From positions 43,535 through 107,534 of the forward strand of contig JAUHXA010000015.1 of NCBI GenBank assembly GCA_030427245.1: 64,000 bases of DNA, written 5' to 3'. Source of the DNA: Bacteroidia bacterium. GTDB taxonomy: Bacteria > Bacteroidota > Bacteroidia > Chitinophagales > UBA2359. Every line of letters begins with the position of its first letter. Position 1 is the stretch's first letter. The position numbers were made by a program, and so were the translations under genes. The notes under the pieces are model-generated. The model was not told where the DNA came from. It searched no databases and worked only from the letters and a program-made list of their open reading frames with translations. Shown here in pieces: positions 51,924 to 60,571 of the stretch.

Positions 51924-52964
51924 TCAATAACCTTCCTCCAAATCCACAATATTTTTTAGGTTTTTCTCACCTGCTGCAAAAGATAAAATATTGTCAATCA
52001 ATTCATCCCACCTTGCCATTTCCGAAAAAGGAGAACCTGCTCGATGGGGTGACAATACCGTATTGTCCAGTTCGTGAAAAGGAAACTGATAAGGATATTT
52101 TCTACCATCTTCATCGGGTTCGGGGCGATAATTGTACCATACATCAATTGCTGCACCTGCAATCACTTTGTTTTGAAGGGCTTCAAAAAGAGGCTTTTCC
52201 TGTACAATGATACCTCTTGCAACATTTACCAACAATCCATTTTTTCCCAATAACTTCAATTCTTCTACCCCAATTATCCCTTCTGTTTTTGCAGTTTGGG
52301 GTACTGCAATAATGAGTGTATCAATGTATTGAAGAAAATCGTGCAACTCATAGGGACTGAACTTTTTTACATTTTGAAGTAGCGTATTTTTTGAAGGCAA
52401 CTTCTCCCAATTTCGTTTTAGGATAGAGGTGTCTGCTCCAAAAGGACTTAATAAATGGTGAACGTTTTGATTGATAGCACCATAACCCAACAATCCGATT
52501 TTGCGGTTATAAAGAGGAATAGAAGGAGAATTTTCGTCGCCAGTTCGCCAAATGCCTTCTGTCATCCATTGATGATGCATCACGATTCGATTGGTCATAG
52601 AAAGTAATAAAGCGACTGTGTGTTGTGCGGTGAGATGAGCGTGCCCATGTCCGTTAATGAGCTTGACAGACCTTTCTTGGTTCAATTCTTTCATCAAGGG
52701 AAGAATGTGTTGAACTCCTGTTCCAGGATTAATGACTATCCGTAAATCTTTTGCTGCCCAAAGCCATTCTCGTTTGGGTCTCCAGCCAACTATAATGTGT
52801 GCTTTTACGGCATGTGTTTCACAAAATTTTTCTCTGTCTTCTTTTTGGTCAGTTGAAGGTGGGAACCACAGTTTTAGATTTGAAGCAGAAGACACACCCT
52901 CTTCAATTTTTCGTTTCAATGTTGGGTTGGGAGGCCACAGAAAAAGTACGTGTATTGTATTCAT
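51924..52964 (-). CDS. D-isomer-specific 2-hydroxyacid dehydrogenase
   Basis: The 346-residue NAD-dependent dehydrogenase has the family layout: an N-terminal substrate domain, a Rossmann domain with IGLLGYGAINQNVHHLL (about 165-181), the catalytic Arg in LLVNVARGIIVQE and the catalytic His in TVLSPHRAGSP near residue 305. The substrate cannot be named; the protein is more divergent than SerA or formate dehydrogenase. The frame is open to 53030, but that extension overlaps the upstream terminator, so MNTIHVLFLWPPNP at 52964 is used. It is a single-gene unit. Confidence 0.9.
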   Translation of the reverse strand: MNTIHVLFLWPPNPTLKRKIEEGVSSASNLKLWFPPSTDQKEDREKFCETHAVKAHIIVGWRPKREWLWAAKDLRIVINPGTGVQHILPLMKELNQERSVKLINGHGHAHLTAQHTVALLLSMTNRIVMHHQWMTEGIWRTGDENSPSIPLYNRKIGLLGYGAINQNVHHLLSPFGADTSILKRNWEKLPSKNTLLQNVKKFSPYELHDFLQYIDTLIIAVPQTAKTEGIIGVEELKLLGKNGLLVNVARGIIVQEKPLFEALQNKVIAGAAIDVWYNYRPEPDEDGRKYPYQFPFHELDNTVLSPHRAGSPFSEMARWDELIDNILSFAAGEKNLKNIVDLEEGY

Positions 52965-52993
52965 GTTGGAGAACTGAAGTTTGAGTTTTACAC

Positions 52994-53043
52994 AAAAAAA
53001 AACGAACAACGATCGAGTGTTGTCACTCATTCATTGTTCGTTT
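52994..53043 (-). terminator. Terminator of the first ArsR-type gene
   Basis: AAACGAACAA (53000-53009) and TTGTTCGTTT (53034-53043) form a perfect 10-bp outer stem with an inner GAGTG/CACTC. On the minus strand it is followed by a run of T residues. It lies 30 bp after the stop of the 105-residue regulator. Confidence 0.85.
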
Positions 53044-53072
53044 CTATTCTCAATATAATGATTATCTTCAAA

Positions 53073-53390
53073 TTAGACTTTCAATTCTCTCTCTTTGACC
53101 GAAGATAAGTAACCGACAAGTGCTTCATCTACTTGCTCAATTTTTTCATAATTGAGCGTGTAGTAGATATATTTACCTTCTCTACGTGTTTCGACAACTT
53201 CTGCATTTCTAAGAATTCTTAGATGTTGAGAAGTGATGGACTGTTCCAGTTTGAGGGTATTATAAATTTTATTAACATTAATAATACCGTTATTGTCAAT
53301 AAATTCAATAATAGATAATCTGAGTGGGTGAGCAATTGCCCTGAGTAATTCAGTGGCACTGTCTAAATTATGTTGGTCTAAAGTTGCCAT
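53073..53390 (-). CDS. ArsR-type winged-helix regulator, cysteine-free
   Basis: The 105-residue protein is an ArsR/SmtB-fold repressor: LLRAIAHPLRLSIIEFIDNNG, the recognition helix segment LEQSITSQHLRILRNAEVVETRREGKYIYYTLN (about 50-82). It contains no cysteine, so it cannot use the CxC or Cys-pair sensors of ArsR, CadC, BigR or SqrR; the signal must be something else. It is a paralogue of the 112-residue gene immediately upstream (53517), and both have their own terminator. No transporter or detoxification gene is next to it. Confidence 0.9.
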   Translation of the reverse strand: MATLDQHNLDSATELLRAIAHPLRLSIIEFIDNNGIINVNKIYNTLKLEQSITSQHLRILRNAEVVETRREGKYIYYTLNYEKIEQVDEALVGYLSSVKERELKV

Positions 53391-53460
53391 GTTAACTGTG
53401 TTTTAATAAGTAACAATAGGGGATATATAAATATTTAATATCTGAGATAGCAAAATAAAA

Positions 53461-53496
53461 AAAGTCCTGCTATAATACAAATTACATCAGGACTTT
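53461..53496 (-). terminator. Terminator of the second ArsR-type gene
   Basis: AAAGTCCTG (53461-53469) and CAGGACTTT (53488-53496) form a 9-bp stem. On the minus strand it continues into a T-run, 20 bp after the stop codon of the 112-residue regulator. Confidence 0.85.
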
Positions 53497-53516
53497 CTCA
53501 CAAAAATAACAGCTAA

Positions 53517-53855
53517 TTAACGTGCTAATTCCTCAACTAATTGTGCAATTTCAGCGATGCGGTCGTGATTCAAAGAATAAAAGATGTATTTACCATCTCT
53601 TTCAGTCACTACTACACCCGCTTTGCGTAAAATAGCTAAGTGTTGAGAAGCAACTGACTGTTCCAATCGCAATTTCACGTAAATTTCTGTTACAGTTAGT
53701 TTTTTGTGTTCTTCCAACAAATGAACAATGGATTGACGAAGCTTGTGATTTACAGCTCTCAAAACCAATACTGCTTTGCGAAGCAGATCATAGTTCAAAG
53801 TGATTGGATTGTCCGAATCCTTGCGGATAACTACTGCGTTAGCTAAAGTTCCCAT
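53517..53855 (-). CDS. ArsR-type winged-helix regulator, cysteine-free (paralogue)
   Basis: The 112-residue protein has the same fold as its neighbour: VLRAVNHKLRQSIVHLLEEHKKLTVTEIYVKLRLEQSVASQHLAILRKAGVVVTERDGKYIFYSLNHDRI-type sequence (about 30-98), with a longer N-terminus. Again no cysteine is present. The two proteins share the SxxSQHLxILRxAxVVxTxRxGKYIxYxLN signature. Its promoter (TATCTTTG at 53938-53945) abuts a 16-bp palindrome, the likely operator, so it probably autoregulates and may also affect its neighbour. Confidence 0.9.
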   Translation of the reverse strand: MGTLANAVVIRKDSDNPITLNYDLLRKAVLVLRAVNHKLRQSIVHLLEEHKKLTVTEIYVKLRLEQSVASQHLAILRKAGVVVTERDGKYIFYSLNHDRIAEIAQLVEELAR

Positions 53856-53937
53856 TTAAAAAAAATTTAAAAAAAGTTAATAAAAAAAGTGCGTATTTTA
53901 GAAAAGCATATCTACTTTTCTTTAGTTCCCTTATATA

Positions 53938-53959
53938 CAAAGATAGGAAATATTTCCTA
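53938..53959 (-). promoter_or_regulatory. Promoter TATCTTTG with adjacent 16-bp palindromic operator
   Basis: TATCTTTG on the minus strand (53945-53938) matches TAnnTTTG. Immediately upstream of it lies TAGGAAATATTTCCTA (53944-53959), a perfect palindrome that would sit between the -10 and -33 elements, the expected place for an ArsR-type repressor site. Confidence 0.65.
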
Positions 53960-53978
53960 ATATTAAAAGTTTTCCTTA

Positions 53979-54683
53979 TCACGAACGCTTAAATATTTTT
54001 TTTGTTTTATGTTTTGGTAAATATTTTTTTAAATAAAACGGTTCATAATATGCTATATTTTCAAATTTTGCTTCAATAAAGCTTTGATAGGCAATTGAAG
54101 TGAGATTAGTAGCAGTAAAATATGCCTTTGTAAAAAAAATGGCATTGTGATGAGTAAGCGTAGTTTTACATTTATTGGCTCCATTCCCAAAAAATAGTAC
54201 TTTTTTTTGGGATAAATAAAACTCGAAAGAATTATCATCAATTACTTTTGCGTGCTTGGCTTCTACCTCATTCATATTTTCATCATATACAGCAGTATAA
54301 ACCTCCATACGCCTTGCATCCATCATCGGTATATAGAACAAAGATTCCTCTGCAACTTCTTGGCTTTTTGCCACCTTATCCGCCATCGCTTTCAAGGTAT
54401 CTACCGCAATCAAGGGGAGGCCTAGTGAAAAACACAATCCTTTGGCAGTAGAAGCGCCAATTCTCAACCCTGTATAAGAACCTGGTCCATCACTGACTGC
54501 AATAGCACTTAGATCCTTTGCAGTTATGGATGCTTCTGCTAATATTTGTTCGATGAATAAGGTTAGCAGTCCTGCATGTTGTTGCCCTTCTCTTTGTTCT
54601 TTTTCAGCAAATAACGTTCCGTTTTTAGTCAAGGCAACCGAACAGTTTTCGGTAGTCGTATCTATACACAATATCCAACTCAT
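53979..54683 (-). CDS. tsaB: tRNA threonylcarbamoyladenosine biosynthesis protein TsaB
   Basis: The 234-residue protein begins ILCIDTTTENCSVALTKNG and has the conserved HAGLLTLFIEQIL and VSDGPGSYTGLRIGASTAKGLCFSLGLPLIAVDTL (about 62-100). It is the inactive ASKHA paralogue that dimerises with TsaD in t6A synthesis. The C-terminal region is Lys/Phe-rich and ends early in KHKTKKIFKRS. tsaD lies at 39887, so the two are not co-transcribed. A promoter element is at 54746-54753. Confidence 0.94.
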   Translation of the reverse strand: MSWILCIDTTTENCSVALTKNGTLFAEKEQREGQQHAGLLTLFIEQILAEASITAKDLSAIAVSDGPGSYTGLRIGASTAKGLCFSLGLPLIAVDTLKAMADKVAKSQEVAEESLFYIPMMDARRMEVYTAVYDENMNEVEAKHAKVIDDNSFEFYLSQKKVLFFGNGANKCKTTLTHHNAIFFTKAYFTATNLTSIAYQSFIEAKFENIAYYEPFYLKKYLPKHKTKKIFKRS

Positions 54684-54745
54684 ATTTAAAAATGATTTCG
54701 CTAACGATGATTTTTATTGAATCTTGGTCTTCTATCTTACAGCTG

Positions 54746-54753
54746 CAAAGATA
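54746..54753 (-). promoter_or_regulatory. Promoter of tsaB (TTG box and TATCTTTG)
   Basis: The minus strand reads TATCTTTG at 54753-54746, with a TTG 15 bp upstream (54771-54769), close to the Bacteroidota -33/-7 arrangement. It is 63 bp before the tsaB start. Confidence 0.55.
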
Positions 54754-54916
54754 AAAAACCGAACCTTGCAACGCTGTTCTCTAAACTATCTTCTAAAATA
54801 AGAAAATAAACTGCTGCAAATTTGTTATATTTAGGAAATGTTCCAGCAACTACCTTAACACTCAATATATCAGGACACTAAAATGTACACCATCTATTTT
54901 CAAAAATACACACAAT

Positions 54917-55375
54917 ATGAGAAAAAGATACTTTCTATTCTTGCTTTTATTTTTAGTGAATACCAATAGTTGCAAAAAAGAAAACCTCATCATCATTGAA
55001 GGGGTCGAGTCTATTGTTTTGGACTGTCTTACGCCCATTGAAGAACATCAGGTTATCAATCAGGCAGAAGAATACTCGCTTTTACTAAACGAATATAGAG
55101 ACAATGCCCAAAATTGTCTTAGCTACATTTCGCCTCAAGTTGACTTCAATGAAAAAACTTTATTGGGACAACGTATCGAAGTGACCGCTTGCAACGTTTC
55201 TTCTGTATCAGAAGTTTTTGCAGACCCTGACCAAAAACAGTATATTTACCAGTTGCAGGTAAATCTGGAGGGAGAATGTGAAATATTGTTTGAAAAAATG
55301 GTGTGGATTGTGGTTCCAAAACTTCCTGACAATTACACTGTTGCTTTTAGAGCAAACTACGAAAGAACAAAGTAA
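54917..55375 (+). CDS. Hypothetical lipoprotein
   Basis: The 152-residue protein has a lipoprotein signal (FLVNTNSC, Cys about 19, followed by KKEN). Its mature part has four or five further cysteines (VLDCLTP, NAQNCLSY, VTACNVSS, EGECEIL), suggesting two disulfides in the periplasm. I do not recognise a family. It lies directly upstream of the DUF4292 lipoprotein gene with 76 bp between, on the same strand, so co-transcription is likely. No ligand or enzyme motif is visible. Confidence 0.78.
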   Translation: MRKRYFLFLLLFLVNTNSCKKENLIIIEGVESIVLDCLTPIEEHQVINQAEEYSLLLNEYRDNAQNCLSYISPQVDFNEKTLLGQRIEVTACNVSSVSEVFADPDQKQYIYQLQVNLEGECEILFEKMVWIVVPKLPDNYTVAFRANYERTK

Positions 55376-55451
55376 ATTCAAATTAACAATGCAAATTCAG
55401 GCAATTTTTCGCAAACTAGTACATGGCATTTTAAAAACACCTAATTTAACA

Positions 55452-56249
55452 ATGATGAGAAACAGCAAATCAGGCATCTCTGCATGGATGATATTGCTAT
55501 TGAGTGGCTTGTTATTTCTCAATGCTTGTAATACAGCAAAAAGAGCTGAAGGTAGCAAATTGAAAAAAAAATCTTTGAAATTTGTTGAAAATCAGTTAGA
55601 ACGCAACTTGTTTGATGCGGATTGGCTGCGAATGAAAGCAAAAATCACCGCCGATGATGGCAAACAAAAACAAAGTTTCAATGCGGATATACGCCTTCGT
55701 AAAGACAGCGTATTGTGGATGTCCATTTCACCTACCATATTGAAAATTGAAGTAGCAAGGGTTCTGATTCGACCTGATAGTGTACAGGTTATCAATAGAC
55801 TCAATAAACAATACTATGCAACGGATGTGAGTTTTTTGGAAAGCCTCACCAACTACCCACTCGATTTTCAAATGCTTCAAAACATTCTTTTTGGAAACCC
55901 AGTAGTAAAAGGAGAAGAAAAGGCGACCTTATCTATTACCAAAGATCACTATTGTCTGCAAAACAGTCTTCAAGATTTGGTTTTGGAAACCTGTCTATCG
56001 CCAGAAGGTTATACGATTGCCCAAATGACGGTTCAGGATACCCTTCACCGAAACCTAAAGGTAAGTTTGGAAGATTACAAACCAATTGAGAAACAAGTCT
56101 TTTCCGAAAAACGTTTTATATCCATTGAAACTCCTCAAAAATATGAGGTAGACATCAAGCTTTCAAAAATAAAAGTAAATGAAGTCCAAAAAATATCTTT
56201 CTCAGTTCCAGAAAAGTACGAAAAAGTGGAACGTTTGGAAATAAATTAA
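55452..56249 (+). CDS. DUF4292 family lipoprotein
   Basis: The 265-residue protein has a lipoprotein signal (SGLLFLNAC, then NTAKR). Its body has the LolB-like half-barrel pattern of DUF4292: FDADWLRMKAKITADDGKQKQSFNADIRLRKDSVLWMSISP, then VARVLIRPDSVQVINRLNKQYYATDVSFLES (sequence read in two pieces around residues 50-130). These proteins are often found beside an EnvC-like gene in Bacteroidota, as here (34 bp downstream). The open frame extends to 55278 and would overlap the previous gene; the ATG at 55452 just before the signal is chosen, and 55389 is possible. Confidence 0.85.
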   Translation: MMRNSKSGISAWMILLLSGLLFLNACNTAKRAEGSKLKKKSLKFVENQLERNLFDADWLRMKAKITADDGKQKQSFNADIRLRKDSVLWMSISPTILKIEVARVLIRPDSVQVINRLNKQYYATDVSFLESLTNYPLDFQMLQNILFGNPVVKGEEKATLSITKDHYCLQNSLQDLVLETCLSPEGYTIAQMTVQDTLHRNLKVSLEDYKPIEKQVFSEKRFISIETPQKYEVDIKLSKIKVNEVQKISFSVPEKYEKVERLEIN

Positions 56250-56282
56250 TGGTAACAGTTGTCTAAATAATACTGTGTAAGC

Positions 56283-57518
56283 ATGAAAATTAAATTTCAG
56301 CACATAGCAAGAAAGGCTATTGAATACAAAAATGTTTTTGTGTTCATTGCGTCTTTGTTTATTTTGATTAGTCTTCTTGCTCAAGAAAAAAAGAATTTGG
56401 AGCAAGAGAAAATACAATTGGCAAAAGATATTTCTCTGACTCGTCAATTACTAAAAAATACGCAAAACAATCGCACCCTATCGCTTAATGATTTGAAGCT
56501 GTTGCAAAAGCAGGTTCAAAACCGAGAAAAGATGATTCAAACCGTTCAGCAACAACTCGATTTGCTGAACGTAAGTATTACGGAAACGGATTATCAAATT
56601 GATTCTCTTTCTACTGTTTTGGAGGGAATCAAGGGCGAATATGCAGAGTTGATTCGACATGCTTATTTGTCTAATAATGCTTACAATCGCTTACTTTTTT
56701 TGTTTTCATCCGATAGCTTCAATGAAGCCTACAAACGCTTGAAATACTTGCAGTATTATACCAGTCACCGAAAGAACCAAGTCGGTCAAATAGAGTTAAT
56801 GAAGAAGGAACTACTCAACAAAAGGATGCAATTGCAGACAGAAAAGGAAGAAAAGAAAGAATTGTTGGTAGCAGAACAACAACAGCGCTTGGCATTGAAG
56901 GTGGAGGAGGAACAAAAAAATGCGATGGTCAAAAAATTGAAGCAGAAGGAAAGTTATTTGAAAAAGAAACTCAATCAGAAAAAAGAAGCAATTGAAGAGT
57001 TAGACCGTCAAATTCGAGCAATCATTGAAAAGGTGACAGCCGACGAAACACCTATCAATGCACTGCCCAATAAGAAAATGACCCTCGACCTACAAAAACT
57101 AAGCGCAGATTTTGAAAAAAATCAAGGAACATTGCCTTGGCCTGTCGATAATGGCATCATTACAGGAAAATTTGGCAAGCAAAGGCATCCTGTATTGAAG
57201 CACATCACCCTCACCAACAACGGATTAGACATCGCTACCAAAAAAGGAGAAGTGGCGAGAGCATTGTTTGAAGGCAAAGTCAGCAATACACTGTACAGTC
57301 CAACGTTTCAATGGGCAGTGATTGTCAAACATGGTGGATATTTCACCGTTTACTCTAATTTGGAAGAAGTAATGGTAAGTAAAGGGGACAATATCACGAC
57401 CCGACAAGCCATTGGAAGGATATACACAGATGTAAATGAAGGGAAAACAGAAGTGCATTTGGAAGTCTGGAAAGGCAATGAAAAATTGAATCCGATCAAG
57501 TGGATTTATAAAAAATAA
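56283..57518 (+). CDS. EnvC-like murein hydrolase activator with degenerate LytM domain
   Basis: The 411-residue protein has an N-terminal export segment (about 14-33), a long coiled coil (about 35-255) and a C-terminal M23/LytM domain (about 280-411; TGKFGKQRHPVLKHITLTNNGLDIATKKG, VIVKHGGYFTVYSNL, TEVHLEVWKGNEKLNPIKWI). The first metal-binding His of active M23 peptidases (HxGxD) is replaced by Asn (NNGLD), as in EnvC-type activators. It therefore probably activates amidases at the septum instead of cutting peptidoglycan itself. It follows the DUF4292 gene closely. Confidence 0.92.
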   Translation: MKIKFQHIARKAIEYKNVFVFIASLFILISLLAQEKKNLEQEKIQLAKDISLTRQLLKNTQNNRTLSLNDLKLLQKQVQNREKMIQTVQQQLDLLNVSITETDYQIDSLSTVLEGIKGEYAELIRHAYLSNNAYNRLLFLFSSDSFNEAYKRLKYLQYYTSHRKNQVGQIELMKKELLNKRMQLQTEKEEKKELLVAEQQQRLALKVEEEQKNAMVKKLKQKESYLKKKLNQKKEAIEELDRQIRAIIEKVTADETPINALPNKKMTLDLQKLSADFEKNQGTLPWPVDNGIITGKFGKQRHPVLKHITLTNNGLDIATKKGEVARALFEGKVSNTLYSPTFQWAVIVKHGGYFTVYSNLEEVMVSKGDNITTRQAIGRIYTDVNEGKTEVHLEVWKGNEKLNPIKWIYKK

Positions 57519-57596
57519 TTGAAGTAATCTTGAATGATAAACGATAAATGATGAATTTTGCAGTTTGACGTTTGTTATTCACAAAAATAACCTATC

Positions 57597-57806
57597 ATGA
57601 ATACATTACTCCTTTTTGGTATCCCCGGTGGTCCAGAGTTGATTTTAATTTTGGTGGTCATTCTTTTGCTTTTTGGAGGTAAAAAAATTCCCGAATTGGC
57701 AAGAGGAATTGGCAAAGGCATCAAAGAATTCAACAATGCGAAGGCTTCTATTCAACAAGAAATAGATGAAGGAATGAAAGTAGAGGAAGCGAAAAAAGAC
57801 AAATAA
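57597..57806 (+). CDS. tatA: Twin-arginine translocase subunit TatA/E
   Basis: The 69-residue protein has the TatA plan: a short N-terminus, one membrane helix (about 13-27, [14 protein letters not shown]), the [20 protein letters not shown] amphipathic helix and a charged tail. It forms the pore-like oligomer for export of folded proteins with TatC. It lies between the envC-like gene and gatA. No tatC is in the window. Confidence 0.95.
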   Translation: MNTLLLFGIPGGPELILILVVILLLFGGKKIPELARGIGKGIKEFNNAKASIQQEIDEGMKVEEAKKDK

Positions 57807-57952
57807 GTTTTAGCTTTGCGTTCTTTTTTGGAGAAGAGAAGCAAGAGGCAGGAAGTAAGAAACAAGATGAAACGATAATGGATTTCTTGCTTCTTACAGT
57901 GAAACGGTCTTGCTTCTTGCATCTAAAATCCTAATTTTAAAAAGAACAGCAA

Positions 57953-59389
57953 GTGCAACATTACAAAAACTTAAAAGTCATACAGCGAGATTTAGCTGCT
58001 GCAAAAATAACTTGTGCAGGTTTGGTAGATTTTTATCTCTCCAATATTGCACAATCTCAAGAAACAAATGCCTATTTAGAGGTATTTGAAGAAGAAGCAC
58101 GCCAAAAGGCAAAAGAACTCGACCAAAAAATAGCAAATGGCGAAAAGTTAGGTCGCCTTCACGGGATGGTCATAGCCATCAAGGATGTGATTTGCTATAA
58201 AAACCACAAAATCAGCGCCTCCTCCAATATCCTTTCCAATTTTGAATCCCTATTTTCTTCCACAGCAGTCGAGCGAATTTTATTAGAAGATGCCATTATC
58301 ATAGGGCGTACAAGCTGTGATGAATTCGCAATGGGTTCGACCAACGAAAATTCCGCTTTTGGAGTCGTCCGCAATTTCGACAACCTCGACAAAGTACCTG
58401 GAGGTTCTTCGGGTGGTTCGGCAGTAGCCGTTCAAGCCAATACTTGTTTAGCGGCATTGGGTTCAGATACAGGCGGTTCGGTTCGTCAGCCCGCTTCTTT
58501 CTGCAATGTCATTGGCTTCAAACCAACCTATGGGCGCATTTCTCGACATGGCTTGATTGCTTATGCTTCCTCCTTCGACCAAATCGGTACATTGACACAG
58601 AGTGTTGAAGATGCCGCTTTGCTCTTAGAAATCATGGCGGGAAAAGACGATTTTGACGGCACCAATTCCTCCAAGTCTGTTCCGAAATACAGCGAAGCTT
58701 TGCAGGAAGTATCTTCCGATAAAGAAAAAAAGCGGATTGCCTACTTCAAAGAAGCATTGGAGAACGAAGGCTTAGATGCTGAAATTCAACAAAAAACTAA
58801 AGAATTATTAGCCAAACTTCAATCAGAAGGACATACCGTTGAAGCCGTTTCCTTTCCCTATTTGGACTATCTTGTTCCGACCTATTACATCCTCACGACT
58901 GCCGAAGCTTCCTCCAATTTGTCCCGCTATGATGGTATTCACTATGGACATCGCTCCAAAGATGCCAAAAACATGGAGGCGACTTACCGCAATTCTCGCA
59001 CCGAAGCATTTGGGGAAGAGGTCAAACGTAGAATTATGCTCGGAACATTTGTATTGAGTTCGGGTTACTACGATGCCTACTACTCTAAAGCGCAAAAGGT
59101 GCGCCGATTGATTCACGACTATACTCGCAACATTTTCAAAAACTTCGATTTTATCCTCACACCAACTACACCAACACCTGCGTTCGACATTGGCGATAAG
59201 GAGTATCAAGACCCTGTGAGTATGTACTTGGCGGACATTTACACCGTTCAAGCCAATTTGGTCGGTATTCCCGCTGTTTCTGTGCCTTTGTCGCATCACT
59301 CCAATGGAATGTCCTTTGGGGTGCAGTTGATGGCGGATAAATTTGAAGAGAGTGAGTTGTTGAAGTTTGGCAAGAAATTAACACTATAA
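57953..59389 (+). CDS. gatA: Asp-tRNA(Asn)/Glu-tRNA(Gln) amidotransferase subunit A
   Basis: The 478-residue amidase has the Ser-cisSer-Lys triad of GatA: Lys77 (VIAIKDVICY), cis-Ser152 (VPGGSSGGSAVAV) and Ser176 (GSDTGGSVRQPASF). It has the usual length and the YGRISRHGLIAYASSFDQIG motif. With GatB and GatC it amidates misacylated Glu-tRNA(Gln) and/or Asp-tRNA(Asn). The start is a GTG at 57953 (MQHYKNL), as no ATG in frame precedes the conserved N-terminal helix. Its stop overlaps the convergent 319-residue gene by 6 bp. Confidence 0.96.
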   Translation: MQHYKNLKVIQRDLAAAKITCAGLVDFYLSNIAQSQETNAYLEVFEEEARQKAKELDQKIANGEKLGRLHGMVIAIKDVICYKNHKISASSNILSNFESLFSSTAVERILLEDAIIIGRTSCDEFAMGSTNENSAFGVVRNFDNLDKVPGGSSGGSAVAVQANTCLAALGSDTGGSVRQPASFCNVIGFKPTYGRISRHGLIAYASSFDQIGTLTQSVEDAALLLEIMAGKDDFDGTNSSKSVPKYSEALQEVSSDKEKKRIAYFKEALENEGLDAEIQQKTKELLAKLQSEGHTVEAVSFPYLDYLVPTYYILTTAEASSNLSRYDGIHYGHRSKDAKNMEATYRNSRTEAFGEEVKRRIMLGTFVLSSGYYDAYYSKAQKVRRLIHDYTRNIFKNFDFILTPTTPTPAFDIGDKEYQDPVSMYLADIYTVQANLVGIPAVSVPLSHHSNGMSFGVQLMADKFEESELLKFGKKLTL

Positions 59390-60343
59390 AACAGAAACAG
59401 CGATGCTACTGAATTCATATTCGGCTGCGTTACCGTCACCATAAACTTCTGTTCCTTGATTATTGACATCTACGATAGCTCCCGTTAAAAAAGCATACTC
59501 TATAAGCAGTCTCGCAATTCTCAAATTTGGTTTTTCTGCACGTCTTTCAGTCTTTCTGATTAGTTCCAGACATTCAGCTTCAACTGATTGGGCTGGGTCA
59601 GCCGTAACTTTTTCGGGATTGATGGTGTAGCGAGAAGTAGGATAACACCCTCCTGAGGAACCTAACAGTCCATCTAATGCCCACTCTAATACATTGGTCA
59701 TCATCTCTTTTTTTACCCATTCTCCCCCCGATTGATAGATGGGATCGTACTGCATTAAAACAATATGTGCTGAGGGGAAAGCTTCACGATACTGTTTGCA
59801 TGACAAACCTGAGTAGTCTCTGTTTTCATTTACTGTCACTTTAATTCCCCCTGAAGCACAAGCATATTTTATTGTTTTTTTTCCGACAGCTTTGGCAGAA
59901 TTGTTATTGTTTATATGGCTTTTCAACTCATTGATGGTATGATATGCCATAAAATCAAAGTATTTATTGAGCTTGTAAAAACCACGAGGTCTATTCGGGT
60001 CTCTCATATCAGCTATATCAATCTTTGTCAAAACAGCATTTCCTGCTTTATCTGGAAAAATCCCCAATTTGTTAATATCGATGTCTCTCCACCCATATTT
60101 GAATTTGTGGAGTGCCTCCTTAACTTTTGCTTGAATGATTTTCCGCTTGGCTGTCTGTCCTGTATTCGGGTCGGTATATACGGGGTCGTTTAGAAGTTCG
60201 AGCATGAAAGTACCTGTACGTTCATACAATTTTTGTTTTTCCGTTTCAAAAGCCTGTTCCTTTGATTGTGAAAAAACAGACATGGATAAAAGGAAACTAC
60301 AAACCACAAGGATGAGGTGTCTGGAATTAATTAAAGTGCTCAT
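59384..60343 (-). CDS. Exported protein of unknown function
   Basis: The 319-residue protein has a signal peptide (about 1-26, ending VFSQ). The mature part starts with a helical segment (KEQAFETEKQKLYERTGTFMLELLNDPVY), continues with YDFMAYHTINEL-like and KKTIKYACASGGIKVTVNENRDYSG segments, contains four cysteines (YACASGG, LSCKQY, SGGCYPTS, EAECLEL), and ends with an AEYEFSSIAVSVL strand. I do not recognise a family. Its promoter shares a 55-bp block with that of the giant beta-helix gene upstream at 60572, so the two may be co-regulated. Confidence 0.75.
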   Translation of the reverse strand: MSTLINSRHLILVVCSFLLSMSVFSQSKEQAFETEKQKLYERTGTFMLELLNDPVYTDPNTGQTAKRKIIQAKVKEALHKFKYGWRDIDINKLGIFPDKAGNAVLTKIDIADMRDPNRPRGFYKLNKYFDFMAYHTINELKSHINNNNSAKAVGKKTIKYACASGGIKVTVNENRDYSGLSCKQYREAFPSAHIVLMQYDPIYQSGGEWVKKEMMTNVLEWALDGLLGSSGGCYPTSRYTINPEKVTADPAQSVEAECLELIRKTERRAEKPNLRIARLLIEYAFLTGAIVDVNNQGTEVYGDGNAAEYEFSSIAVSVL

Positions 60344-60421
60344 AGTTAAGTGTTTATTCCCTTTCGGGAGGTTAATAGATATAATTTGGAGTTCAACGAG
60401 TTACTGATAACAGAAGCATCG

Positions 60422-60476
60422 TGACATTTACAAATTTAATAGGTATCAAGAAGGAAGTCTTGTTCGTATGTTGCAG
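60422..60476 (-). promoter_or_regulatory. Conserved promoter block, copy A
   Basis: On the minus strand the block runs CTGCAACAT..GAAC, a 23-nt spacer, then TAAATTTGTAAATGTCA, containing the -10 element TAAATTTG (60438-60431), 88 bp before the 319-residue gene. The same two words occur at identical spacing in copy B at 63874-63928. The region 60344-60571 contains no other feature. Confidence 0.75.
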
Positions 60477-60571
60477 GATGTAGAAAATATGTGCGAGAGG
60501 TATGGAAGAGAGTGATTCCCTCTAATGTATCCGCAGTATTAACAAAGTTTGTTCCATCGTGGTGGTCAACA

